64,000 nt of DNA from Pseudomonas fluorescens (GCF_002837185.1 NZ_KZ477988.1:173300-237299); one strand, 5' to 3'; positions 54,288 through 63,223 are shown, numbered from the stretch's first letter. Made by a program: numbers and translations. The notes: generated by a model from the letters alone, not told the origin.

Positions 54288-55535
54288 GTGCCCACAGTTG
54301 AAATGGAACGTCGCCAGGTAGTGGTGATCGGTGCCGGGCCATCCGGGGCCATCGCGGCCGCGCTGCTCAAGCGTAAAGGGCATGATGTATTGATTATCGA
54401 GCGCCAGTATTTTCCGCGTTTCTCGATTGGCGAAAGCCTGCTGTCGCACTGCATCGACTTTATCGAAGAAGCCGGCATGCTCGAGGCCGTGCAGGCTGCC
54501 GGCTTTCAACTGAAAACCGGTGCCGCGTTCGCCTGGGGCGAGCGCTACAGTGCGTTCGATTTCGGTGACACCTTCAGCCACGGCAAACCGACCACCTTCC
54601 AGGTGCAGCGTGCCGAGTTCGACAAGCTGCTGGCCGATCAGGCGGCGTTGCAGGGTGTGGAAATCCGCTACGGCGAAAGCATCGTCGGCGTGGATTTTTC
54701 CGGCGAGAATCGCTACCTGCACGTACGCCGCGAAAATGGCAGCGAGTACCACCTCAAGACCACCTTCGTGCTGGATGCCAGTGGCTATGGCCGCGTGCTG
54801 CCGCGCCTGCTGGACCTTGAAGCGCCGTCCGGTTTCCCGATGCGCCAGGCCGTGTTCACCCACATCGAAGACCACATCGAACACCCAGGCTTCGACCGTA
54901 CCAAGATTCTGATAACCACCCATCCCGAGCAGCGCGATATCTGGTTCTGGACCATCCCGTTCAGCAACGGCCGATGCTCGGTGGGCGTGGTCGCGGCCAA
55001 GGAGCATTTCGACGGCCGCGATCACGATCTCGACGCCTGCCTGCGCAGCTTTATCGAGCAAACCCCAAGCCTGTCCGGCGTATTGCAGAACGCCGTGTGG
55101 GACACCCCGGCGCGCAGCATCGGCGGTTATTCGGCCAACGTCAAAACCCTGCACGGCCCGGGCTTTGCGCTGCTGGGCAACGCGGCGGAATTTCTCGACC
55201 CGGTGTTCTCCTCCGGCGTGACCATCGCCATGCGTTCGGCGAGCATGGCCGCCGGCGTGCTGCATCGCCAACTGCAAGGCGAAGCGGTGGACTGGCAAAC
55301 CGAGTTTGCCGAACCGCTCAAGCGCGGCGTCGACACCTTCCGCTGCTACGTCGAGGGCTGGTACGCCGGGACGTTCCAGGACGTTATTTTCCACGCCGAC
55401 AGTTCACCGCAGATTCGCCGCATGATCAGTTCGATCCTCGCCGGCTACGCCTGGGATGAACGCAACCCGTTTGTCAGCGAGCCCAAGCGGCGCCTGCGGA
55501 TGTTGTCGCAAATCTGTGCGAGTGAGCCGGTATGA
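54288..55535 (+). CDS. FAD-dependent oxidoreductase of the tryptophan-halogenase family
   Basis: A 415-residue flavoprotein starting at GTG with AAGGAG eight bases upstream. The FAD motif is VVVIGAGPSGAIAA (residues 11-24). The lysine expected to direct halogenation is in GFQLKTGAAFAWG (Lys76). The WxWxIP motif appears as IWFWTIPF near residue 220. Keeping both sites is compatible with halogenation of a phenolic group on the aryl head. Members of this family in APE clusters may instead act as oxidases or reductases. It is 33 bases after the exporter gene and overlaps the methyltransferase by four. Confidence 0.83.
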   Translation: MPTVEMERRQVVVIGAGPSGAIAAALLKRKGHDVLIIERQYFPRFSIGESLLSHCIDFIEEAGMLEAVQAAGFQLKTGAAFAWGERYSAFDFGDTFSHGKPTTFQVQRAEFDKLLADQAALQGVEIRYGESIVGVDFSGENRYLHVRRENGSEYHLKTTFVLDASGYGRVLPRLLDLEAPSGFPMRQAVFTHIEDHIEHPGFDRTKILITTHPEQRDIWFWTIPFSNGRCSVGVVAAKEHFDGRDHDLDACLRSFIEQTPSLSGVLQNAVWDTPARSIGGYSANVKTLHGPGFALLGNAAEFLDPVFSSGVTIAMRSASMAAGVLHRQLQGEAVDWQTEFAEPLKRGVDTFRCYVEGWYAGTFQDVIFHADSSPQIRRMISSILAGYAWDERNPFVSEPKRRLRMLSQICASEPV

Positions 55536-56281
55536 GCAGCCCTGTCGTTGAAAAAAACTACCTGAGTAAAAACTACGTCGAAGAAACCCGCTTCGGCTTC
55601 TGGTTCCTGCGCAGCCACACCTGGCAGCATCATGTGTTGCGCGTGGCGATCAATGACCTGCGCAGCCTGTTCAGCGACCCACTGCCGGTGGCGCCGGTAT
55701 TGCTCGACGCCGGCTGCGGCCAGGGTAAATCGTTCAAGTTGCTGCAGCAGGTATTTGCGCCCGCGCGCCTGATCGGTCTGGATGCGGACCCTCACAGCCT
55801 GGCACTGAGCCGCGAGGAAGCCGCGCGACAGGGCCTGGCCGTGGAGTTGATCGGCAGCGACTGCGCCACCCTCGAGGTACCCGACGCCAGCGTCGATATT
55901 GTGTTTTGCCACCAGACCTTTCACCACCTGGTCGAGCAGCATCGCGCCCTCAAGGAGTTCTATCGGGTCCTCAAGCCGGGCGGTTATTTGCTGTTTGCCG
56001 AGTCCACCGAAGCCTATATCGACACCTGGGTGATTCGCTGGCTGTTCCGTCACCCGATGCATGTGCAGAAAAGCGCCGAGCAATACCTGGACATGCTGCG
56101 CGAGCAGGGCTTTGAATTCGGCGCGCAGAACGTCTCGTACCCCTATCTGTGGTGGAGCCGCTCCAGCGATTTCGGCCTGCTGGAACGTTGGGGCCTGCGC
56201 AAGGCGCCGCCGGTGGGCCAGCGCGAGGAAACCCTGGTCAACTGCGTGGCGCGCAAGCCGTCAGAGGCCGCGCGTTCATGA
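55532..56281 (+). CDS. Class I SAM-dependent methyltransferase of the APE operon
   Basis: A 249-residue methyltransferase. SAM-binding motif I is VLLDAGCGQGKSFKLL near residue 57, the acidic end of strand 2 is LIGLDADP near residue 84, and RVLKPGGYLLFAEST near residue 146 completes the fold. It probably methylates the aryl ring or its hydroxyl group. It is bordered by four-base overlaps on both sides. Confidence 0.87.
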   Translation: MSSPVVEKNYLSKNYVEETRFGFWFLRSHTWQHHVLRVAINDLRSLFSDPLPVAPVLLDAGCGQGKSFKLLQQVFAPARLIGLDADPHSLALSREEAARQGLAVELIGSDCATLEVPDASVDIVFCHQTFHHLVEQHRALKEFYRVLKPGGYLLFAESTEAYIDTWVIRWLFRHPMHVQKSAEQYLDMLREQGFEFGAQNVSYPYLWWSRSSDFGLLERWGLRKAPPVGQREETLVNCVARKPSEAARS

Positions 56282-56760
56282 TCCGCGGGTTGCTGATGAG
56301 TTGCCTGTTGCTGCTCGGCGCGTGCGCCAGCCAGGCGCCCTTGCCGCACACCCTCCCGGCCCTGAACTTGCCGATGCAGCTGCATGTGCAACGCCTGGAG
56401 GGCGACCGCAGCCAGGATTGGCTGCTGGTGATCCAGCGTGAAGGCGCGGCGATTCGCTGGTCGATGATGGACCCGTTGGGCATTCCCCAGGCCCGGCAGA
56501 AGTTGATCGACGGCAAGTGGCAGGCCGATGGCTTGCTGCCGCCCAATCCCCAGGCCCGAACGCTGTTCGCCGCGCTGTTGTTTGCCCTGGCCTCGGCGGA
56601 TGACCTGCGTGCGCTGTATCCTGCGGCCCAGGCCATGGACCTTACGCGAACGCTGCCGGGCCATTGGCAAATCGTCTATCAGTCTTCAGAGGTGTTCAGC
56701 GTGAACATGGCGGGCCAACCGTTGAGCTATCGCATTACCCCGCTGGGCGTGGGCAAATGA
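56278..56760 (+). CDS. DUF3261 lipoprotein of the APE operon
   Basis: A 160-residue outer-membrane-type lipoprotein. The signal peptide MIRGLLMSCLLLLGAC ends in the lipobox cysteine at residue 16. The rest matches the DUF3261 pattern, with DWLLVIQREGAAIRWSMMD and FNPLG-like DPLGIPQARQKL. DUF3261 proteins recur in aryl polyene clusters and are thought to help place the product in the outer membrane. Four-base overlaps join it to both neighbours. Confidence 0.8.
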   Translation: MIRGLLMSCLLLLGACASQAPLPHTLPALNLPMQLHVQRLEGDRSQDWLLVIQREGAAIRWSMMDPLGIPQARQKLIDGKWQADGLLPPNPQARTLFAALLFALASADDLRALYPAAQAMDLTRTLPGHWQIVYQSSEVFSVNMAGQPLSYRITPLGVGK

Positions 56761-57923
56761 GCGCCTACCTCAACGCCCTCGGCGTGATCTGTGCCCTTGG
56801 TCGCGGCCAGGCCGAGGTCAGCCGCCGCCTGTTTGCCGGCGACTGTGGCGGCATGCGCGCCGAGAGCGGCTGGGTGCCCGAGCGCGTGGTGCCGGTCGCG
56901 GCCGTGCGCGGCGAGCTGGCGCCCCTTCCGGCACAGTTGGGCCAGCAGAGCAGCCGCAATAATCAGTTGCTGCTGGAAGCGGCGTTGCAGATCGAAGGCT
57001 CGATCCGCCAGGCGATCCACACCTACGGCCCCTCACGGGTTGGCGTTGTGCTGGGCACCAGCACGTCGGGCATCGACGAGGCCAGTCGCGGCATTGCCCA
57101 CTACCTGCGCGATAACGCCTTTCCTGGCGACTACGACTACCAGCAGCAGGAACTCAGCGCCCCGGCGAATTTCCTCGCCGACTGGCTGCAATTGAGCGGC
57201 CCGGCCTATGTGATTTCCACCGCCTGCACCTCCAGCGCCCGCGCGTTGATGAGCGCCCGGCGCCTGCTCGACCTGGGCCTGTGCGATGCGGTGATCTGCG
57301 GGGGCGTCGACAGCTTGTGCAGGCTGACGCTGAACGGCTTTACCGCACTGGAAGCGGTGTCTGCCGAGCGCTGCAATCCGTTCTCGGTGAACCGCAACGG
57401 CATCAATATCGGCGAAGCGGCGGTGGTGTTCGTGATGAGCCGCGAGGCGGCACCGGTCGCCCTGCTGGGCTGCGGCGCCAGCAGCGACGCGCACCATATC
57501 TCCGCACCCGAGCCCACCGGCAAAGGGGCGTTGCAGGCGATGCGCAAGGCCCTGGCCAACGCCGAACTCGCGCCCGAGCAGATCGGCTACCTGAACCTGC
57601 ACGGCACCGCCACCCAGCACAACGACGCCATGGAAAGCCTCGCGGTCGCTTGCCTGTTTCCGGGCGGGGTGGCCTGTTCGTCGACCAAACCCATGAGCGG
57701 CCACACCCTCGGCGCGGCGGGCGCACTGGAAGCGGCGTTCTGCTGGTTGAGCCTGACGCACGGCCGCGTCCCTCCCCATGTGTGGGACGGTCACGTCGAC
57801 CCGGCGCTGCCCGCCTTGCAGTGGGCACACAAGGGCGACACCTTGAAAAAACCTTATTTGATGAGCAACTCGTTTGCCTTTGGCGGCAACAACGTCAGCC
57901 TGATTATTGGAGAGGCCCCATGA
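56757..57923 (+). CDS. apeO: Beta-ketoacyl-ACP synthase ApeO-like
   Basis: A 388-residue ketosynthase. The active-site cysteine is in ISTACTSSARAL near residue 156, with histidines in NLHGTATQHND near residue 282 and in SGHTLGAAGALE near residue 315. It should extend the polyene by malonyl units as partner of the chain-length-factor protein encoded at 43443. It starts the conserved KS-dehydratase-reductase-KS block, with overlapping junctions. Confidence 0.88.
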   Translation: MSAYLNALGVICALGRGQAEVSRRLFAGDCGGMRAESGWVPERVVPVAAVRGELAPLPAQLGQQSSRNNQLLLEAALQIEGSIRQAIHTYGPSRVGVVLGTSTSGIDEASRGIAHYLRDNAFPGDYDYQQQELSAPANFLADWLQLSGPAYVISTACTSSARALMSARRLLDLGLCDAVICGGVDSLCRLTLNGFTALEAVSAERCNPFSVNRNGINIGEAAVVFVMSREAAPVALLGCGASSDAHHISAPEPTGKGALQAMRKALANAELAPEQIGYLNLHGTATQHNDAMESLAVACLFPGGVACSSTKPMSGHTLGAAGALEAAFCWLSLTHGRVPPHVWDGHVDPALPALQWAHKGDTLKKPYLMSNSFAFGGNNVSLIIGEAP

Positions 57924-58381
57924 TCGCTTGGCCACTCGCCGAACTGCTGCCCCATGCGGGCGACATGATCCTGATCGACCAGGTGCTGTCGTTCGATGAA
58001 GAGCAGGTGCACACCCGTCTCACCGTCAAGCCCGGCGGCCTGTTCAGCCAGGCTGACGGCAGCCTGCCGGCCTGGGTCGGTATCGAGCTGATGGCGCAAA
58101 GCGTCGCCGCCTATGCCGGATGCCGCGCGCGCCAGCAAGGCCTGGCGGTGGAGCTGGGTTTCCTGTTGGGCACGCGTAAATTCGAATGCAACGTGGCGCA
58201 CTTTCCCGCTGGCGCCGAGCTGAATATCCACGGCCTGCGCTCGCTGGAGGACGACAATGGCATGGGGGTGTTCGAATGCCACCTCACCGGCGACGGCATC
58301 CAGGCCAGCGCACGCTTGAACGTATTTCGACCGCCCCAGGCGGCCAATTATTTAGATGAATCGAAGGACGAAACGCCATGA
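57920..58381 (+). CDS. apeP: 3-hydroxyacyl-ACP dehydratase ApeP-like
   Basis: A 153-residue hotdog dehydratase. The N-terminal AELLPHAGDMILIDQVLS holds the catalytic histidine pattern (LLPHxxxMxLID). GSLPAWVGIELMAQSVAAYAG near residues 47-67 has the second-site glutamate. It removes water to form each double bond. In characterised clusters it pairs with ApeI, here the C-terminal domain of the fusion at 46000. Four-base overlaps are present on both sides. Confidence 0.88.
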   Translation: MIAWPLAELLPHAGDMILIDQVLSFDEEQVHTRLTVKPGGLFSQADGSLPAWVGIELMAQSVAAYAGCRARQQGLAVELGFLLGTRKFECNVAHFPAGAELNIHGLRSLEDDNGMGVFECHLTGDGIQASARLNVFRPPQAANYLDESKDETP

Positions 58382-59106
58382 CTGAATCCGTACTGGTCAC
58401 CGGCTCCAGCCGTGGCATCGGCCGCGCCATTGCCCTGCGCCTGGCCCAGGCCGGGCATGACATCGTGCTGCATTGCCGCAACGGCCGTGCCGAAGCCGAC
58501 GCGGTACAGCTCGAGATCGAGGCCCTGGGCCGCCAGGCGCGGGTGCTGCAATTCGATGTCGCCGATCGCGCGGCGTGCAAGCAGATCCTGGAGGCCGACG
58601 TTGAGCAACATGGCGCCTATTACGGCGTGGTGCTCAATGCCGGCCTGACCCGCGACGGCGCGTTCCCGGCGCTCTCGGAGGACGACTGGGACGTCGTGAT
58701 GCGCACCAACCTCGACGGGTTCTACAACGTGCTGCACCCGGTGATGATGCCGATGATCCGTCGTCGCGCGGCCGGGCGCATCGTGTGCATCACCTCGGTG
58801 TCCGGGCTGATCGGCAACCGTGGGCAGGTCAACTACAGCGCCTCCAAGGCCGGGTTGATCGGCGCGGCCAAGGCGCTGGCCATCGAGCTGGGCAAGCGCA
58901 AGATCACCGTCAACTGTGTGGCACCGGGTTTGATCGACACCGCCATGCTGGACGAAAACGTGCCGGTGGAAGAACTGATGAAAATGATCCCGGCACAGCG
59001 CATGGGCACTCCGGAAGAAGTGGCCGGCGCGGTGAACTTCCTGATGTCGGCCGAGGCGGGCTATATCACGCGCCAGGTGTTGGCCGTGAATGGGGGCCTG
59101 TGCTGA
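58378..59106 (+). CDS. apeQ: 3-ketoacyl-ACP reductase ApeQ-like (FabG family)
   Basis: A 242-residue short-chain dehydrogenase. The NADPH motif is TGSSRGIGRAIAL (residues 7-19), LNAGLTRDG lies near residue 88, and the catalytic Tyr and Lys are in NYSASKAGLIG near residue 152. It reduces the beta-keto group in each round. The stop overlaps the next gene's ATG by one base (TGATG). Confidence 0.9.
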   Translation: MTESVLVTGSSRGIGRAIALRLAQAGHDIVLHCRNGRAEADAVQLEIEALGRQARVLQFDVADRAACKQILEADVEQHGAYYGVVLNAGLTRDGAFPALSEDDWDVVMRTNLDGFYNVLHPVMMPMIRRRAAGRIVCITSVSGLIGNRGQVNYSASKAGLIGAAKALAIELGKRKITVNCVAPGLIDTAMLDENVPVEELMKMIPAQRMGTPEEVAGAVNFLMSAEAGYITRQVLAVNGGLC

Positions 59107-60332
59107 TGAAACGCGTTGTCGTCACCGGCATGGCCGGCATGACCTCCCTGGGCAGCGACTGGGACACCATCGCGGCCAACTTTCGCGCCAACCGCAGTGG
59201 CATCCGGCGCATGGATGAATGGGACCGTTTCACCGAATTGAATACGCGCCTGGCCGGGCCGATTGACGATTTCGTGGTGCCCGCGCACTGGACCCGCAAG
59301 CAGCTGCGCAGCATGGGCCGCGTCTCGCGCCTGGCGGTGTGGGCGGCGGAGCAGGCGTTGCAGGACGCCGGCTTGCTTGGCGATGCGTCGATCAAGGACG
59401 GGCGCATGGGCGTGGCGTGTGGCTCGTCCACCGGCAGCACCGATGAGATCAAGGCGTTCGGCAATATGCTGCTGAACTCGGTGGCCGAGGGGCTGAATGC
59501 CAACTCTTACGTGCGCATGATGCCGCACACCACGGCGGCAAATATCAGCATCTTCTTTGGCCTGACCGGGCGCTTGATCCCCACCTCCAGCGCTTGCACC
59601 AGCGGCAGCCAGGGCATCGGTTATGCCTATGAGGCCATCAAGTTCGGCCGCCTGCCGTTGATGCTTGCCGGCGGCGCTGAAGAGCTGTGCCCCACCGAGG
59701 CCATGGTGTTCGACGCGCTCTACGCCACCAGCCTGAAAAACGACGCGCCGCAAACCAGCCCGCGCCCCTACGACAGCGGCCGCGATGGCCTGGTGATCGG
59801 CGAAGGCGGCGGCATGCTGGTGCTGGAAGCGTTGGAACACGCGCTGGCACGGGGTGCGCATATCCATGCCGAGATCGTCGGTTTCGGCAGCAATGCCGAC
59901 GGCCAGCACACCACCCGCCCGGAACAGAAAACCATGCGCCGCGCCATGGAGCTGGCGCTGGAAGACGCCGGGCTTGAACCGGCCGCCATCGGCTATGTAA
60001 ATGGTCACGGCACCGCCACCGACCAGGGCGACATCGCCGAGACCCTGGCCACCAGCAGCCTGTTCGGCAGCCGCATGCCCATCAGTTCGCAGAAGAGTTT
60101 CCTGGGCCACACCCTGGGCGCGTGCGGGGCGCTGGAGTCGTGGTTCAGCATCGAGATGATGAACCGCGACCAGTACGTGCACACCTTCAACCTGGACTCG
60201 GTCGACCCGCAATGCGGTGAGCTGGACTACCTGCAAGGTGGCTTTCGCCAGATGCACAACGACTACGTGATGAACAACAACTTTGCCTTTGGCGGCGTCA
60301 ACACTTCGCTGATCTTTCGCCGCTGGTCCTGA
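59106..60332 (+). CDS. apeR: Beta-ketoacyl-ACP synthase ApeR-like
   Basis: A 408-residue FabF-type ketosynthase. The catalytic cysteine is in TSSACTSGSQGIGYA near residue 163, with histidines in VNGHGTATDQGD near residue 300 and SFLGHTLGACGALE near residue 335. A second full ketosynthase in APE clusters is thought to start chain building on the aryl carrier. It is the nineteenth gene of the operon. Confidence 0.88.
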   Translation: MKRVVVTGMAGMTSLGSDWDTIAANFRANRSGIRRMDEWDRFTELNTRLAGPIDDFVVPAHWTRKQLRSMGRVSRLAVWAAEQALQDAGLLGDASIKDGRMGVACGSSTGSTDEIKAFGNMLLNSVAEGLNANSYVRMMPHTTAANISIFFGLTGRLIPTSSACTSGSQGIGYAYEAIKFGRLPLMLAGGAEELCPTEAMVFDALYATSLKNDAPQTSPRPYDSGRDGLVIGEGGGMLVLEALEHALARGAHIHAEIVGFGSNADGQHTTRPEQKTMRRAMELALEDAGLEPAAIGYVNGHGTATDQGDIAETLATSSLFGSRMPISSQKSFLGHTLGACGALESWFSIEMMNRDQYVHTFNLDSVDPQCGELDYLQGGFRQMHNDYVMNNNFAFGGVNTSLIFRRWS

Positions 60333-60358
60333 CTTTTTAATCGATTGGAGAAAACGGA

Positions 60359-60754
60359 ATGTCTTCCCTGCTACGCGCCACCCTGATCGCCCTGGCCCTG
60401 TTGACCACTGCCGGGTGCACCAGTAAACCGGTGCTCAACACCCAGCACGAGCTGCCGGCCACGACCCAGCTCAGCGAAGAAAAAATGAAACAGGTGATCG
60501 TCGCCGCCCTGCAAAAACGCGAGTGGACGGTACAACGCCTGAGCCCGCAGCTGGTGCAGGCCGACATCACCGTACGCGGCCAGTTCTATGCGGCCATCGA
60601 CATCCGCTACACCCGCAACAGCTACGCCATCAGCTATCGCGACAGCCGCGAACTGGGCTACAAGGACGGCAAGATCCATCGCAACTACAACCGTTGGGTG
60701 AGCATGCTGGATCGGGATATCTTGGCGGGGTTGCGCTCGGCGGGAATGCAATAA
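60359..60754 (+). CDS. Small predicted lipoprotein at the end of the APE operon
   Basis: A 131-residue protein with a lipoprotein signal peptide (ATLIALALLTTAGC, cysteine near residue 20). The mature part has KQVIVAALQKREWTVQRLSP and FYAAIDIRYTRNSYAISYRD, a small alpha-beta domain seen in lipoproteins of unknown role. ATTGGAG precedes the ATG. The gap of 26 bases after apeR suggests it is cotranscribed. A link to pigment placement is only inferred. Confidence 0.75.
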   Translation: MSSLLRATLIALALLTTAGCTSKPVLNTQHELPATTQLSEEKMKQVIVAALQKREWTVQRLSPQLVQADITVRGQFYAAIDIRYTRNSYAISYRDSRELGYKDGKIHRNYNRWVSMLDRDILAGLRSAGMQ

Positions 60755-60760
60755 AGCCAA

Positions 60761-60852
60761 ATGTGGTAGGGGGCTTGCTCCCGATAGCAGTTTTTCAGTC
60801 TCAGCACCTCTAACTGAACCACCGCTATCGGGAGCAAGCCCCCCCCCCACAT
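60761..60852. repeat. REP-type repeat pair at the end of the APE operon
   Basis: ATGTGGTAGGGGGCTTGCTC and its inverted arm enclose a spacer with TTTTTCAGTCTCAGCACC. The right arm has lost a T and carries a run of ten C (60839-60848). It sits between the converging APE operon and LysR gene and could stop transcription. Confidence 0.85.
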
Positions 60853-60877
60853 GAAATATGCCTTGTTCTGAAGGGCG

Positions 60878-61771
60878 TTATTCCAACCCCCTACGCGTCA
60901 ACAACGCCACAAACCCCTTCGCCATCGGCGTTTGCACGCCTTTGCGCTGCACCAGCCATACCGCGGTCACCGCTTCCGGGTCCAGCAACGTGCGATACAC
61001 CACGCCATCGATCCGTATCCGTTGATACGACGCAGGCAATACCGATACGCCCAATCCCGCCGCCACCAGACCGATGATGGTCATCGCCTCCCCCGCCTCC
61101 TGGGCGACATGCGGGCTGAAGCCGGCGTCACGGCACAGGCTGAGCAGCTGCGCATAGAGACCGCTGCCGTAGGTACGCGGGAAAAACACGAAGGGTTCTT
61201 CTGCCAATTGCGCCAGGTGCAAGCCGCGCTCGCTGCCCTGCGCCAAGGGGTGTCCGGCGCTCAATACGGCCACCAATGGCTCGCGCATCAATTCGATCAC
61301 GCTCAGTGAGTCCGGCAACGGCAGAGGCCGCATCAGCCCCACCTGAATCGACTCATCCAGCAGCGACTCGGCCACCTGGGTGCTGCTCATCTCTTGCAGG
61401 TTGAGGTGCACGGCCGGGAAAGCCTGGCGAAACGCAAAGATCGCCTGGGGAATGCTGGAATTGAACGGCGCGGAAGACGTGAAGCCGATCTTCAGTTCGC
61501 CGAGTTCGCCCAACTGTGCCCTGCGCGCCACATCCGCCGCCTTGTCGACCTGGGCCAGCACCAGCCGTGCCTCTTGCAGGAACAGGCGCCCGGCCTCGCT
61601 CAGCTCGACCCGACGATTGGTACGCTCAAATAACCGCGCCCCCACCTCTTGCTCCAATGCCTGGATCTGCTGGCTCAACGGCGGTTGCGAAATGCCCAGC
61701 ACTTGCGCGGCGCGGCCAAAATGCAGTTCTTCGGCGACGGCAATGAAGTACCGCAGGTGACGTAATTCCAT
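60878..61771 (-). CDS. LysR-family transcriptional regulator
   Basis: A 297-residue LysR regulator. The N-terminal helix-turn-helix is MELRHLRYFIAVAEELHFGR then AAQVLGISQPPLSQQIQALE. The ligand-binding part follows from about residue 90. The ATG at 61771 has GAGG about seven bases upstream. It diverges from an MFS transporter gene, which it probably controls through the dyad between them. It is PA5029-like in position. It need not act on the APE operon. Confidence 0.9.
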   Translation of the reverse strand: MELRHLRYFIAVAEELHFGRAAQVLGISQPPLSQQIQALEQEVGARLFERTNRRVELSEAGRLFLQEARLVLAQVDKAADVARRAQLGELGELKIGFTSSAPFNSSIPQAIFAFRQAFPAVHLNLQEMSSTQVAESLLDESIQVGLMRPLPLPDSLSVIELMREPLVAVLSAGHPLAQGSERGLHLAQLAEEPFVFFPRTYGSGLYAQLLSLCRDAGFSPHVAQEAGEAMTIIGLVAAGLGVSVLPASYQRIRIDGVVYRTLLDPEAVTAVWLVQRKGVQTPMAKGFVALLTRRGLE

Positions 61772-61780
61772 GCACACCTC

Positions 61781-61800
61781 ATTAGGTCGTAAAACCTATT
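61781..61800. promoter_or_regulatory. LysR-type box between regulator and MFS gene
   Basis: ATTAGGT-CGTAAA-ACCTATT is an interrupted dyad nine bases from the LysR start, fitting the T-N11-A LysR binding pattern. A further AGGTCG half-site lies just downstream, near 61805. Confidence 0.55.
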
Positions 61801-61895
61801 AAACAGGTCGAACAATATATTGGAAAGAATCATTAGCCAGCTATATTCTTTTTCGCATTGTCAGTCCTGGCAGACTTTCCTCCCCGAGGTCCCCC

Positions 61896-63164
61896 GTGAA
61901 TCCTGCTGTTGCTCCACTTGCCCAACGCACCCCGCCCTCAGCCCTCGATGATGTGGTTGCGCAGCTTAATGACGAGTACATCGAAAAAGGCACGCCGATG
62001 TTCATGCGCACGGTGCTGGCGCTGTTCTCCGGCGGGTTCGCCACCTTTGCCCTGTTGTATTGCGTGCAGCCGATGATGCCGGCGCTGTCCCACGAATTTG
62101 CCATCAATGCCGCGCAAAGCAGTCTGATCCTGTCGGTCGCCACGGCGATGCTTGCCTGCGGCCTGCTGATCACCGGGCCGATTTCCGACCGGCTGGGACG
62201 CAAACCGGTGATGGTCGCTGCGCTGTTCTGTGCAGCGCTGGCCACCATCGCCAGCGGCTTGATGCCGAGCTGGGAAGGCATCCTGCTCATGCGTGCGCTG
62301 GTGGGCTTGTCCTTGAGCGGCCTGGCCGCCGTGGCGATGACCTACCTGAGCGAAGAGATCCATCCGCAGCACATCGGCCTGGCCATGGGCCTGTACATCG
62401 GCGGCAATGCGATTGGTGGTATGAGCGGTCGGTTGATCATCGGGGTATTGATCGACTTCGTCAGTTGGCACACCGCCATGCTGATCATCGGCGGCCTCGC
62501 GCTGATCGCCGCGACGGTGTTCTGGAAAATCCTTCCCGAATCGCGCAACTTCCGCGCCAGCAGCCTCAAGCCGCGCAACCTGCTGGATGGCTTCGTAATG
62601 CACTTCAAGGACGCGGGCCTGCCGTGGTTGTTCCTTGAAGCATTCCTGTTGATGGGTGCGTTTGTAACGATGTTCAACTACATCGGCTATCGCCTGCTGG
62701 CCGATCCGTATGACCTCAGCCAGGCCGTGGTCGGCCTGCTGTCGCTGGTGTATCTGTCAGGCATCTACAGCTCGGCGAAAATTGGCTCTCTGGCCGACCG
62801 CCTGGGCCGCCGTCGCGTGCTGTGGGGCACCATTGTGCTGATGCTCGCCGGCATCACCCTGACGCTGTTCACCCCACTATGGCTGGTGGTGCCGGGCATG
62901 CTGATCTTTACCTTCGGCTTCTTCGGCGCGCATTCGGTAGCCAGCAGTTGGATCGGCCGGCGTGCGGTGAGGGCCAAGGGACAGGCGTCGTCGCTGTATC
63001 TGTTTTGCTATTACGCAGGGTCGAGCATTGCCGGGACGGCGGGCGGGTTCTTCTGGCACTTGGGCGGATGGAACGGGATTGGCGGGTTTATCGTCGCGCT
63101 GCTGATTGGCGCGTTGCTGGTGGCCCTGAAGCTGGCGAAGTTGCCGCCGTTGGGGCAGGTCTGA
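61896..63164 (+). CDS. MFS transporter (YnfM-like)
   Basis: A 422-residue major facilitator with twelve hydrophobic helices after a 35-residue cytoplasmic N-terminus. The MFS loop 2-3 motif is GPISDRLGRKPVMVAAL near residue 95 and its second-half counterpart is KIGSLADRLGRRRVL near residue 293. The start is GTG with GAGG upstream. The substrate is unknown; relatives are drug or metabolite exporters. It corresponds in place to PA5030. Confidence 0.86.
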   Translation: MNPAVAPLAQRTPPSALDDVVAQLNDEYIEKGTPMFMRTVLALFSGGFATFALLYCVQPMMPALSHEFAINAAQSSLILSVATAMLACGLLITGPISDRLGRKPVMVAALFCAALATIASGLMPSWEGILLMRALVGLSLSGLAAVAMTYLSEEIHPQHIGLAMGLYIGGNAIGGMSGRLIIGVLIDFVSWHTAMLIIGGLALIAATVFWKILPESRNFRASSLKPRNLLDGFVMHFKDAGLPWLFLEAFLLMGAFVTMFNYIGYRLLADPYDLSQAVVGLLSLVYLSGIYSSAKIGSLADRLGRRRVLWGTIVLMLAGITLTLFTPLWLVVPGMLIFTFGFFGAHSVASSWIGRRAVRAKGQASSLYLFCYYAGSSIAGTAGGFFWHLGGWNGIGGFIVALLIGALLVALKLAKLPPLGQV

Positions 63165-63179
63165 AGGTTTCTGGCTTTT

Positions 63180-63211
63180 AATGTGGGAGGGGGCTTGCCC
63201 CCTCCCACATT
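63180..63211. repeat. Collapsed REP pair forming a perfect hairpin
   Basis: AATGTGGGAGGGGGC (63180-63194), TT, then GCCCCCTCCCACATT (63197-63211): a perfect 15-bp inverted repeat with a two-base centre, the usual spacer lost. It lies between the converging MFS and hemE genes and is followed by further T on the plus strand, so it may end transcription. Confidence 0.8.
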
Positions 63212-63223
63212 TTGCACTGTGTT

